Source: Latrodectus hesperus (lineage: Eukaryota > Arthropoda > Arachnida > Araneae > Theridiidae). Taken from it: a DNA stretch of 64,000 bases. How positions within the stretch are numbered: the first letter of the stretch is position 1; each line of letters starts with the position of its first letter. Shown here one piece after another: positions 44,341-58,509 of the stretch. Position numbers and translations under genes: made by a program. The notes under the pieces are model-generated. The model had not been told where the DNA came from and did not search any database. It saw only the letters and a list, made by a program, of their open reading frames with translations. Where the stretch lies: the NCBI GenBank assembly GCA_037975125.1, contig CM075852.1, forward strand, positions 4,724,214 through 4,788,213, in the 5' to 3' direction.

Positions 44341-44509
44341 AGTCATTAAGGGTTTCAATTAGTAATTAATATAGTATATTCTTATTAAAAACATTTTTTT
44401 TATTTTAAATGACAGATTATAAACAGTTACATCAAAAAGATAAGAGTAAAGATAAAGAAACACAGAATACAATAAATAAAATAAAACAGCTGTAACAGAA
44501 TCCATTAAT

Positions 44510-44862
44510 GTAAGTTGTCTCTTGACTCGCAGTAACGCTCTACAAGAATAGCAAGGCGCAGAGCAGGATAGTGAAGAAGATGTGCGGAGCCCATCATCTC
44601 TCCAGAGCTACACAAAGTGCATGTTGGAGAAAAAACAACATTGAATCTATAATTATTATTTTGAAGGCAGTCATGTTCAGTGGCAAAGTGGAATTCTACT
44701 CCTAGGGCCGTTACACAATTTCGGTATAGCATTCTACCAGGACTTATGAGAAATATGTTGATAGAGTTCTTCTTGAGCTTATATTTTGGTATATCTCTTA
44801 GTAAGATTTTTAGGAGTATGGAAGGGCATAGGTTAAGAAATATTCTGTGTTATTCTCATTGA
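44510..44862 (-). pseudogene. Non-LTR C-terminal zinc region, second fragment
   Basis: The minus-strand reading (about 44850-44505) runs through ALGVEFHFATEHDCLQNN and then SPTCTLCSSGEMMGSAHLLHY and VERYCESRDNL. This matches the post-RNase H segment of non-LTR pol proteins: a gap of about 30 residues from a G-HD-CL motif to C-x2-C...H. The last Cys is replaced by Tyr (HLLHYPAL). The same segment occurs, with different sequence, at 43.2 kb (TCPLCGSGEVMDRDHL), so these are two separate insertions or families and not one duplicated copy. Confidence 0.7.
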
Positions 44863-44864
44863 TA

Positions 44865-46412
44865 ACAAGATCAAGATATTTCTTTCATTGAAAAGAAGCG
44901 CATTTGGGGAAAAAAAGAAACAATTTCAGAAAACATTGGACATTCTTACTTATGAAGTTTAAATACATCAGACTTTAGATTTGCATGACATTTGAGCACA
45001 AAATTTATTTTTATTCTTTTGATCGAAGATTAAACAACAAAAAGTTTAATCAAATATTTTTGTATTCATACTTTTATAGTCTTTACTGTTGTGCGTTTTA
45101 TTGCTTACAAATTAGTCAAGCATTTGGTTGGAAGTTAGGTCCAAATTATTGAACGGTATTAAAAAAAACTTGACAAATACTAATCTAAAAATTTAAAAAA
45201 TACTTAGCTAAAACAATTTATGCATTAAATCTCATGAAAAATAAAACGGAAACTAAAAGAAAATATATAAATAATTTAGCAATTTCTAATAATATGATTT
45301 GAAGATGTAAGATATATAAGGAGAGAAGTAAAAGAATATTTTTGGGTTTGTTTTTAATTAAGAGCATTATCTTAGAAGAAAAGCATTCGAGCATTGACAA
45401 TAGCAACATTATAAATTAAATTATTCAATATAATCATTTGTAAAGTACTTTAACAGCAGTCTTTTTTATTTCAAAATATTTATTTAGCAAATCATAACTT
45501 CCTCAATGTTATACTATATAAACTAACTTAAAAATGAATGCAGAGTCATGCGTTTTAATAATTTTATCCAGAAGTTTTTACTTGAATACAATAACATATT
45601 TAATTAACTATTGCTTCAAAAAAGAACGTTTCTCTCTTTTTATAAAAAATTGCATAGAGCATCTTAAATTCTTCCTTAGTGTAATTGTCATTGTTGTGTA
45701 ACCTTAATCCAAAGAGGGATTTTCACCGGTAACTAAAATAATGCACCTTCTCGGAGCACAACATTTACTTACAACTCTCACATTTTATAGGCAGCAAAAT
45801 CAGAAGTAAATAAAAACGCTTACACTCTTATCGACTGCTGTGCAGAGTCCTTGCGCATGCGTGAGAGGGGGTGAAAAACACCTGCTATTGATGTCCCACT
45901 CTCAGCAACAGTCAATTTTAAAACGTGAGTGAAACTCTTGAGAAGATTATTTTTCTTACTAAAATATATCAGCTGTTCCAATTTTATCTTATTTTACACA
46001 ATATTGGCATTTTAAACCATTTCTCACTGAAAATATACCTAAATTAAATGCGCATGAATGTAAATAAATTTTATTAATTGTAAAAAAAATCATTTTATCT
46101 ATTTTTTATAAAAAAGTTATTCAAAGGAATTTTTAAAAAACTTAGAAAAATTTTGTTTTATTTGTTTGCTATGTGTTAAGCACTTGTTTTATATAAATTA
46201 CAATTTCGTCAATTCATCTGATTCATTTAATTAAAAATATATCAGGTAAGTAGAAAAAATTCTGTCGCTTTTAAATGAAGTAAATTGCAAACATCGCTAT
46301 GAATGCGTATTAATTAGCATAAAATTATCTTTGGTATTGTCAAACAGGTGTTATAAGATTTGCTAGCCAGGAAGTGTTATAGATTTTGGTTTAGTTTGTG
46401 AATCAGAAAAAA
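44865..46412. other. Spacer, no gene recognised
   Basis: AT-rich sequence with a slightly GC-richer patch near 45830-45900 (GCGCATGCGTGAGAGGGGGT). No frame or RNA motif is supported. The part just left of 46413 may be the original 5' leader of the mariner relic, split off by the non-LTR insertion. Confidence 0.45.
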
Positions 46413-46419
46413 AGGTTTA

Positions 46420-47562
46420 CTTGTTGTTGTTGTTGCTTATCCTCCATGTCTGACGCAGTCAGATTAGATCCACGAGTTCGTTGACTGTAAGGAAGTCGAA
46501 GACTAAAAGAGGATTGCTAAAGAGATCCTACCTAGAGAGACCCATGCAATCCAAAAGATGCTCAGGAGAAGCCTAATGATTTTGGCACTTGGTGCAGGTG
46601 ACGAAAGTTTTCCTGCCCTCGTTGAAAGTGAGGCACTTAATATGACCGCTAGCAAGTCTTGAGAGAACAGTCTGGGTACGTCTGTCACACGGGAGGTCAA
46701 GGGACAAACCCGGTTTTGATCCCTTGTACTAATTATGGGTGGGGGTGTTTTCCACTCCTCCGAGATTTTTGATTTTTCCCGGGAGTATAACTCCAGAAAA
46801 GTAAGTGTAGAAGAGGGAGTATTTGATATCCTGAAACCCTCTTTAGCAAGATTATCGGCCATTTCATTCCCGTGGAGATTCACATGTGAAGGTATCCATT
46901 GCAAGTGAACATCATGATAAAGTGAAATGAGTTTTAATTTAAGCAGGATAGAGTTGCTGATCTTGTCGCCTACAAGAAGCCAATTACTAAGATGGTGGAG
47001 AGAACTACGGCTGTCAGACAAGATCCATAGGTCACCATAATCCTCTTCAGAAAGAATAGCTTCTAGTCCCAGGTCTATTGCAATCTATTCAATTCTTAAG
47101 ACAGAGCAGTGATTGGGATTACGATGAGAAAGAGTCAAATTGGTGTGAGGGGCTTCAATATATATGCCACTACCTGCTAGAATATCAATTTTACTACCGT
47201 CAGTGAAGATTTTGATGGCATTGTTAGGAATGTGGCTTAGGTTTTCCAAGGTCAGTTGTCTAAGATGTTCTGGGATGTAGTCTTTCTTATTAACATGAGT
47301 ACTTAAGTTAAAGTGAAAGTAAACCCTGGGGAGTCCTTCTGCAGGATTCAAGCAGCACTGTATTGAGTTGGGTTCAACATTACTATTAGGTAGTTGAAGA
47401 GAGACGGCCAGACTGAAAGGGCTGTCCTTCTTTAATCTTTGATGATTACTCCAGCTGTTAAGATACATGGAGGTCTTGTTGCAGAGGCCATAACTAGAGA
47501 GTTTATTATAGTATTTAACAAGACCAGCTTGTCTTCTAGTATGGAGCGGCTGCAAGTCGGCC
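46420..47562 (-). mobile_element. 5'-truncated non-LTR retrotransposon copy (RNase H, CAA tail)
   Basis: Read on the minus strand, one frame from about 47562 down to the stop at 47085-47087 and on to about 46705 carries the end of RT (ADLQPLHTRRQAGLVKYYNK) and a full RNase H. All four metal-binding positions are readable: IFTDGSK (Asp codon 47199-47201), VLRIE, ILSDSRSS and GNEMADNLAKEG. A single-base shift near 46700 leads to the C-terminal zinc motif C-x2-C-x10-H-x3-C and the ending DFLTVNELVDLI, with TGA at 46459-46461. The 3' end is a (CAA)n tail (TTGTTGTTGTTGTTG on the plus strand, 46421-46435). AGGTTTA-C/G-T occurs on both sides (46413-46421 and 47563-47571), a likely target duplication. 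It is less decayed than the other non-LTR pieces here. Confidence 0.88.
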
Positions 47563-47572
47563 AGGTTTAGTA

Positions 47573-48530
47573 ATGACCATAATTTACGTTATAAAAGCAT
47601 GTTTGTCAAATGAATACACAACGGGTACAAATTCTGTTGAGGTATGCCGGAAATTATGCATGCCATTTGGAGGCAATGCACTAACTAAATGAAACGCTTA
47701 AAAGTTAAATCTTAAATTCCATTGCGATTATGAATCCCTCGCATCACAATCAGGTGCGCCAACAGTTTAAAATGGGGATAATTTGGAAAGTGCTATCAAA
47801 GAGGACACTAGAAAAAGGTCTCATTCACTTTCAATTGAATTTCAGGTGTATGAAGAAATCTTTCTTGCTTACTTACGCAAACTGGAAAATGCATGGAAAG
47901 CTAAGCAAATGGCTCTCTCACGAACTTACTGAGTGCAATAAATTTCATCTGTTCATCACTTTTTTTCAACAGCCAGAAAAATTAACCATGTTTGAATTGA
48001 AGAGAGACAAAATATGGATCTAGACTACTGCTCACAAGAATTTTCATTATTAGTTGAAACGAACAGATCCTATTTCAAGAATTGTAATCCCTCCAATCCA
48101 TTCCCACTACTGCTTTTGTCCAGTAACATCGGCTGGCATTGTCCTCCACGAATTCATTCCACGGGGTTTCGGTCTACATGCAGCAAGTGGAACATCAGAA
48201 AGGTTCTATTTTTGCAGGACAACTCAAGATTGCACATCACATATGTGATTTTGTGTGCGATTACTGCAATGGGAACCTCATTATCCAAATTCTCCAGACA
48301 TTTTCACAAGTGATTGCTCATTGCTCCGGACAATCATATGAAAATGAGACGGTTCCATGATGCTGAATACGTCAAAACGAAAGTGGTCCAGTTTTTTGCT
48401 TCTAAATTTAGCATCTTATTGCAAAGATATACATGAGCTGGCATCACGCTGGGAGAAGGTAGCCACATGTAATAGTGTTGAATTCGATGAAAATATTCCG
48501 TCTTGCCATACTATTACTAATTATGGAAAT
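47573..48530 (+). pseudogene. Mariner-family transposase pseudogene
   Basis: The reading begins near ATG 47573 and runs YTTGTNSVEVCRKLC (about 47620-47665), the first helix-turn-helix region of mariner transposases. It continues through SGAP..., then changes frame to GKLSKWLSHELTECNK (about 47890-47942), the usual W-PHELT motif. RDKIWI (Asp codon 48006-48008) stands where the family has CDEKWI. FLQDNSRLH (Asp codon 48218-48220) matches the HDNA-PH motif. NSPD (Asp codon 48297-48299) matches YSPD. KDIHELASRWEKVATCN fits the C-terminal W-KC segment. The last two Asp codons are 79 nt apart, not a multiple of three and shorter than DD34D, so there has been a deletion. No terminal repeats could be identified, probably because the left side is interrupted by the non-LTR copy. 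Confidence 0.82.
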
Positions 48531-48586
48531 TTTATGTCAAACAGCAACAAAACATTTCTGGTAACTTTTCTGGTAAAACTTTTCTA

Positions 48587-48620
48587 GATAAAGCTTTCTT
48601 TATAAAAAGAAAGCTTTATC
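48587..48620. repeat. Perfect 15-bp hairpin
   Basis: GATAAAGCTTTCTTT is followed, after a 4-nt loop, by its exact complement AAAGAAAGCTTTATC. It sits about 60 bp after the readable end of the mariner relic and may be part of its 3' region. The next 30 bp continue with AAAGTTTCTTTATT, a partial echo. Confidence 0.9.
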
Positions 48621-51600
48621 AAAGTTTCTTTATTTTTTAAGTAAACTTTCCACAATCTGTTAAATATTTTTCATTCTTAAAAAGTTCAATTTGTTTGAAG
48701 ACAGATATTTCTATCATGATATAATCAAATGCTGTTAAATATATAATCAACTAGCAAAATGCATGTCTAGGAATTATAACAACTAAATTATCTTATCATT
48801 ACTTTTTTTATAAAAGTTTGCTAAGAAATTTATGACACATTAAATCTCGAAGAAAAATAATAAAATTGAATTCAAATATAAATTAAAAAATGTTTAATTC
48901 AATGCTGCTCTTTATTAAACATTTTTCGCTATGAAAAAATATAATTGGTTTTATAGAAAGAATTATCGATATAATATACATTTCGACAAGAGAAATTTAA
49001 AAAAAATTAGTATCAATTTATATATAATGCTATAAATTGATTGCAGTTTGAAAATCATAAGATTTTTGCCAGTTTTATGAGCTTCGTAGCCATAGATATT
49101 GAATCATTTACTTAAAAATAATTTTTTAGTTATATCATTAAAATCATTTACTAAAAATAACATCTGATATTAAAATTTTGACAGATAAATTAAATACTAT
49201 GTTTTGTCCTATAATAAATCATAATACTTCATATGTAATATGAAAGTAGAAATACACGGTTTTTACAGAAATAAGTGAGATAGATTACACCCAATAAAAA
49301 ATTTACATTTGAAAATTATATAAAAATTTTGATTGATTATGCGAGTTTTGCTAAGAAATACTAATATATCCAGTTATTCATATAATATAGTAGTTGAATC
49401 ATCAATTTCAGTGATATTAAAAAATCATTTTATAAATATTTCAATTACATATGAATCTTAGATATTACTTTAATTCAAATAAAATTGTATTGAATCATTT
49501 CGGATTAACAACGATCATTCCAGACAGATATAGTTAAAGGTTGATGATAACTATGAATTTTATATCATCCGTAAATCATAACTCATGTTAAGAAATTCAG
49601 AATAATAATAAGATATCTCGCTTTTGCGAAAATATGACTCTATAATTTTGTCTACTGTTAAAAATAACATATTTTATTCATAAGATTAAAATTAAAAGCA
49701 ATATAGGACTGAAAAAATATCTTATTACTCTTTTTGAAATACATAAAATATTGACTTTTACTTCTTTAATATTTTATCTAATAGCTTCTAAATATTTCCT
49801 TAATACCATCTTATAAATATCCTTCAACTTATATTTTCTTTTATAGAAGAAAGCAAACTCATTTGAATAAGTGTTTTCAAAAATCCACCTTTGTCTTAAC
49901 TAACGAGTAGAAAATTAATTATTTTAAATATCTTTATATGTAAAGATATGATTATGATTTGTAAATATAAAACTTATATTATTAACAAAATTAATGAGAG
50001 AGACAAAAATCCATACTATCTTTTCCACATTAGTTCTGTTCTTGAAATCATACCAAAAGTATTTTGAAATGTTAATTTCTATATTAAATAATCATGCAAA
50101 TTTTCTTAGAATTCTATAGTAAAATAAAATTCTATAGCGCTGATAGAAAATTGTGATTTCCAAGAGTTATACATACGTTTCAATCATATAAATCAATACT
50201 TCACATTTCTAAAAAGTAATTTTAATTTACAATTTAATTAATGTTTTTCCAATTAAAAAATATACTTAAAAAATACTTAAAAAATACTTAAGAAAACGTA
50301 ATTCGAAAAATGTAATTAAAATTTTATTCTGTTTAATATTTCTTTCATTTTTCTAATATTTTAAAGTTAATATAAAGATATATTTTTACATAATTCTTGA
50401 ACCGATTTAAATATTATAATAAAGTAAATTTGGTTTGAGAAATATTCCAGATCTGATATATCATGACTTAACATCTCACATAATACGAAAAATGTAGAGC
50501 AATGTATGTTTAAGTATCATCTGAATTTAAGTTTTCTGAGAGAGAGAGAGAATTTGTTTAAGTTATTATTAAATCCCAATGTCAAATAAGAAATTTATTT
50601 TTGGACTCAAAATAAGCTTTACCTCTTACAATCTTTTCTTTATAGATGAATCCTTTTCGCTGGATTACTCTTTTTAATCTCACAAAGTATGCTCCAAAAA
50701 GGAAGTAATCATTATTGTGAGCCAGCTCTTAAGAGAACTGGATACGGCTTAGCAATTTAAAATGAATTTTTACCACTGTTGCGATTGACCTATGAAACAG
50801 GTGAATAACAACAAAGGTAAATAACAGTTCTGGTTGAGGAATATATTTTTCTCTTTCATTTGGAAGTTTTTGTAACTAATACTTCTTTTGTGTGTGCATT
50901 AAAATTGACAAATAGAGTTAAATATTGAAAGCTTTTCGTTTTCTCAAGATTAATCAGTGTTAAGGTACCAGCAGTATACCAAGTTACAGAGATCGAAATG
51001 CTTCCACTTAGTATTTGCATTTTTGATTGTTTTCGGAAAATCTATTTGCTATTCCCTCTTATGACTGCCAATTCGACAGTGGATTGAAGAGATTAATAAA
51101 TGTTTCCTCAATTATCGTGCACCACATGAAGAATATTTTTCATTGCTTAGAAAGAGGTAACTCTCTGTATCAATAATATGTTGTTTTTGATCAACTTTGA
51201 GCAAACACAATATCCATTTCAATTAGAGTTTCTAATTTAAACAATTGTTCAAGCAAAATTATCAATACACTATCAACTAATGCATTTAAAATGACAGCTA
51301 ACTTCTGGAAATTTAATTTAAGATCTTGGAGAATTTGGTTTTAAAATGTAGCAAGTATATTAAAAATGTCTTTCACGGTTCGCCACAATCTTCTTAGAGT
51401 ATGAGTTAAGCTAGAATTTAATTAATTCTCCACATGAAGTGTAAAACATAGAATTATTTAATTCTAATAAAATAAGCATTTGTGTTTAACAATTGAAGAT
51501 GAGAAATTATCTTAGAAAGGAAATTCAATACTTATATATTAAAATAGCATAATTAGTACAAAAATGCATTTGCATAGTTATTCAATAATACGAGTGCTTT

Positions 51601-54600
51601 TATCAAAATAAATTAATCTTGGTACTTTTAATTAATTGTTTTAAAGAATTTTGAACATTGGAATTTAAAACATTTATATAATTAGAAAATGTTTGAAAAT
51701 ACTGATAAGATATTCATTCACTTAATACAAAAGACACATATGATATCAAAGGACCTAAAAAGTATTATAGAACTTAATATAAACACTTCAAAATTATCTT
51801 TTAATATAAATATTATTAAAATTATCTGTTAAAATAAAAATAATTTTAATTAGCTATAATATTTTAAGCTTTAGCGTAAAAGCGAATTCTTTTATATTCA
51901 GTTTTAAGAATAACTTTAAAATAACTTAAACAAAGGGGACTATTAAACATATACTTACATAAATTTAAATCAATTAACTATATTCAAAAAGTAAAGTCAT
52001 TTCTCTCTAAAATAGTATATATTATTATTTTGTAATATTTATGTATATAATTTAAACTAGATTCTTTTGTTTCATGTACATGTCAATTAACAAAAAGTAA
52101 ATTGCTTTATTTTTTATTGTTCAAAAATATAATATTGAATGAAAAGAAAACATTATTTGGAAAAAATATTTAATATTTTACATATATTTTATAGTAGTAC
52201 AATGAATTAAAATCATTTTCTAGTTTATTGTGTGATAAAAAATCAAGAATGGAAATCTTTATACTGTCAGCACTTATAATGTACTAATTTTGTATTATTA
52301 AGATAAAAAAATAATGGTTAGAGATTAATTTTCTCAGATTCTAAGGAAATTTGGTTACTATTTACTTTTTCATATAAACTATTCTTTAGATATTATTTAA
52401 GCATATTTTCAGCAAAAAACATTTCTTCAATGTATTTGTTTTAAGTTTTACTCCCCCAAGTTTTCAAAATATTTGTTTTCAACTAAATAGTTAACAAGTT
52501 TTAGGAGTGTTTTCTTAGAAAAAATAAATTACTTTTATTTAATGGATTATTCATTTTACCGCTTCGTTTTGTGTTATGGGATATCTGAATGAAAATGAAT
52601 TTTATACATTCCAAATCACTCAGCTTCTTTTGATTATTCGTAAATAAATTTAGTTGAAAACATAAAGGGTTCTCTTTTCATCAGGATTCCTTTTCGTAAA
52701 ACTAAATACACTTAAAAAATGTGATTACATTTCAGAACAGATTATTTTTTAATTTATTAAGATGCTAATATTAGAAAACTTCACTTTAAAAAATTTATTT
52801 CCGAGTTATTTCTTTATATATTAAAGCGAGAAATTAATCTTCAAGTCAATAGAACTAGTCGTTAATTCATTTAAAATAACGAAACTTAAGTAAGAGTTAG
52901 AAAAGATTTTGTAATACATGTTAAGAAACACATTATTTAGTCTTCATAACAACCTGTGGAGTCAGTCAGTAAACATAGTTATGGTTTAAAGTGGCGCATT
53001 GTTGTTTAAGATATTATTTTGTTAACCATGTGAACATTCATAGCTGTTTGCTGATCTGACTCCAACAATTATGGCTATGTTTGTGTGCTGATATAATTTA
53101 CTCGTCTAAAGTTGGATGACAAGTGCTAATTATATACTTCATCGTATACATGCAGCTACTGAACTTATTTTGTATTGACTCCGATCCCCTATTCCTTAGC
53201 TTAAAGTAAAATGTCCTAGTAAATACACTTCAGCTGTCTAATGTTGTCTTATTTTTTAACAATTATACAAGGCTAAACAACACACTTGTTGTACCACATT
53301 TGTACCAAAAGACAGGGATATATGTGATTATCAAATATAAATCATTACAGGATATAAATTTCAATGGTATTTTAACGGCAAAAGTTTTATAAAAATTTCA
53401 ATATTTTACGACAATCTGCAAACAGCAATTATAGAACAACCATTCAATATAATACCCCTCAATATAATGATAAAAGTAATAGTCAAAAATTAAACCAAAG
53501 ATGTTAATTTATATTCAAATAGTAAAGAGAATAAAACTGATAAATATTGCACACACAAACTATTGCCTGAAACAATATAGAAATTCTTAATGCAGAAAAT
53601 TAATGTTAAGAAAAATAAAATAAAATATAAAAATCAGTTTAAATGTAGATGTAAAGGATTTAAAATAATTAATTTTAATTAGTAAATTATATGCATATAT
53701 AATACATATCTGAATGGCATTTACAATAAATTTTAAATTGTTAATATAATTTACGATTAAAATTAATTTATAATGAATATAACAAAAAATTTCAAAATGA
53801 TCAGCACTGCAAATTCATATACGCGCGTAAAACATTTTATATATTACTATTATTAATGAATTTGTCCTCAACAAATTGCAAAATATACCAATAATAAAAT
53901 ACTCATATATAAAATAAAGAATAAGTTTCTTAAGAACTATTAACCATTATTTGGATATTTTTTTTAGATTCTTATTTTGATTATGAGATTAAAAAAAGCC
54001 ATAAAATTCATATATTCAATATCGTTTTCTTTTAACAAATCGGTAAGAAATTATTTTCTGAATATTTAGTTTCAATCTTCCTAAAAATTGATACCATCAA
54101 AAATTATACTAATACTGTACTCACCGCTTATTCAAAGAGAAGTATATACTATTTCTTTAAAATATAATCGAAAACATTTTTCTATATTTTCATCTTTTTC
54201 TATTCTTTCAATATTTATTTTAAAGCCTGTATATATATTGAATATAAATGTTGTTCATTCTATTGCGCTCATATAGTTTATCAATTCTTAACTTCTCTAA
54301 TAAATACTGTGTAGTAAGACAGTATTTCACCTATATTACTGTAACATTACTTTGTTTAAAATTTATGTTTAAAAACTCTTTTGAATTTATTGAGGCTTCT
54401 AAATAAATACTTTCCTTTTATCTTGAAAGCGAATAATTTATAAATTTCTTAAAAAATGCATACTAATTTATTGTTATAATTTCTTTCCTATTGCTTTAAT
54501 AAAAGTGTTCAAGTTGGATATGTATGTTTACCACTCTGCAAGTGTTGTGAACTATACATCATATACAAAGTTACAATTTAATTCAAATTTTTATTATGAG

Positions 54601-54639
54601 AATCTCGTTAATGTAATTCCTTCATATAAGTGAAAAATT

Positions 54640-54984
<345 letters not shown>

Positions 54985-57382
54985 TATATAAGTAAAATAC
55001 ACAAGCGAATAGTTAAAAAAAATTGCAAGTTATAAAAAGAAAAATTTAAAAGCAGTATATTTTACGAAAAACAATACCTGAATACATTTATAAAAAATAC
55101 TAATCTAATTAATTTTATTATGATACAATGAAGTAAAAATATTTGAGCTTTTAATATGAATGCAGAAGCATTTCCAATACAAAACAGTATTGGAACACTA
55201 TGGTTTCATATATCCGTACAAAAATTTTTAATAAAAGAGTTAGATGAGCAATAAATCTATTTACTAGTAAATTTTCTATAATATTTAAAATTCAATGATT
55301 TCAAAATTTCTCTTTAAATTGTAGAAAGGTTTTTCTAAAAATTGACTCTATATTTTATCAAAGAAACATATTTGAACTAAGCATTTTTATACTATTCTCA
55401 TATATATTGCAAAAATATTATTCTTTTTGAAAAATAATTAATAAATTTAAAAGAGAATTATTTACATAAATATTTTAAATATTTCATATCAAGTTAATCA
55501 GGTTCACTTATAATACAATTCCTAAGAAAACTTTTTGTTATAAATATAACATCCATTCTTACTAAAATTATGTTTCTAAGAAAATTCAAAATGAAGTAAA
55601 TATTTTATAGTTCTTATTCATAGTATAACTTATCTAAGATAATTCCTATAAATTATTTGTAATTCAGTTTTTCTGAGGCTAATTAATTTCCTTTTTTACA
55701 ATTTAAATTAAAGTATATGGTTTTGAAAATAAAATCTTCCATAATTTAATATTAAATAATCCTTAATTTAATTTAAAATGTATTTATATTTTGTTCAAAT
55801 AAATTTTAAATGAGATATATAATTTAACAACAGATATAAAATAACAAATAAATCCAAGAATTATTAGAAACCATTTGAAAAATTATGTTTGGAAATTATC
55901 GTTGCGCATTTCCAAAAAGTTTTCTTTTATAAATATAATAGATATTTATAAATACATTATTATCTTATTTGTAAAAGTAAAGTGAATCATTTTTTAAAAT
56001 AACATAAAACAGAAACTTAATATAATTTCTTAAATGAAATAAATTTAATCCTAACCAATTCTTGCTACGCATTTTTAATACGGAGTATTCAAAGTATTTT
56101 ATCAAGAAATGAAGCAGTTTTATGTAGCTGAATCAAAGTTGAGTTTATAATTTTTGAAAACGGATAATTTTTTAAATGGTTAGTTTATAAAAAGAGTTGC
56201 TATTCACATCATCTTAAACTTTTATATATGAGCTTATATTTAAAAAAGGTATAGAACATATGAAAGGCAAAAATAAAGATAATTGTTTTAAAAAACTTAA
56301 TCATTACAAAATAAACGGATACAGTCAAAGAAGCATCATAGTATTATGAAGCACAGAATTTTACCAACATTTTTCATTGGTTTTTCAGGAATCAGCCTGT
56401 ATAAATTTATTCATATTCTTTAATCAATTTTCAATTGTTTGGACCAATTTTAATTTAAAATTTTATATTTTTTTATTGTTAATCTTCAGTATCTTTAATA
56501 GGAAAGGTGTAGCGTCATACTTTGATTTGGTTTGTATCTTAATGTCATACTTATTTAAGTCCATAAATTTAAGTATAATTGAAAATACCAGTCTAGGAGA
56601 AAATAGTAAATTGAATACTATACCGTATACTACTAAATTGTTTCGTATTAAAAAATATTCAATGTAGTTCCATTAATTATTGCAGTAATTTGACGCCTAA
56701 TCGGGATAATCTCCTATTATGTTCAACTGCACCTTCAACTGAATACACAAGTGAATACACAAGAATAACCTTCAACTGAATACTACAAGTGAATGTTGAA
56801 ACTAACGTATAAAATATCATTCGGAACCAAATAATATCTATCAAAATACAATACAAGCAAAATTACTTTTATTTTACCACGCTCTGACTAACTGAAATAA
56901 AAATAACTATTAAAAGATACCAATCGAGCGTTTAACAATATGAAAATCAAAATGAGGATATTCGGTTTTTAAAAAAAGTGCCATGATTGTCCAACGCACT
57001 TCTGTTAAGCAAGAGATGAATTGTCCCTCCACCTAATCTTAATGTAAAGGTACAAAAACAGTATTTGTTTAGGTAGTCATGTATTCAGACTCCTGGTGTT
57101 TGTCCAATATGACTTTCGATAATGTACTTACGCCCAAAAATAATTCTTTACTAATTGAGTAAAGGCAATACTCAATACCAACTTCCTAATGTTTTTACCT
57201 TGACAGAAGGTTATAATATATTTCTATTAGCAATAATATAAATTAATAAAATTTTTACAAATCTTAATATTTATGCTTTCTTTATTTGATATAAGGTTCT
57301 TTTATTAATAATTATAATAATTATCCTGCAAGTAAGGTTTGAATAAATTTTAGCTTTATTATATCTTGTCTTTTTTTATACG

Positions 57383-58208
<826 letters not shown>

Positions 58209-58509
58209 TATATATACATGTATAAATAATATATTATTTGATATTCTATATTTTATATTAAAATATATGGCTCAAGACATTACGTAAAATTTAAATTAAA
58301 ATGAATTCGTTAATATTGTAATAATAAAATAATGGTGGAAGCACAAAATATGTTTTGAATTATTAATATCTAGAAATAAAGTGATCTTAAATATAAAAGT
58401 AATTTATTATGTTCCATAAATTTTGAAATGTTATGAAATTATATTGGAAAGAAATGACGAAATATGTAAATAAATTTACAGATATTCTTTAAAATAAGAT
58501 TCTCTTGTG

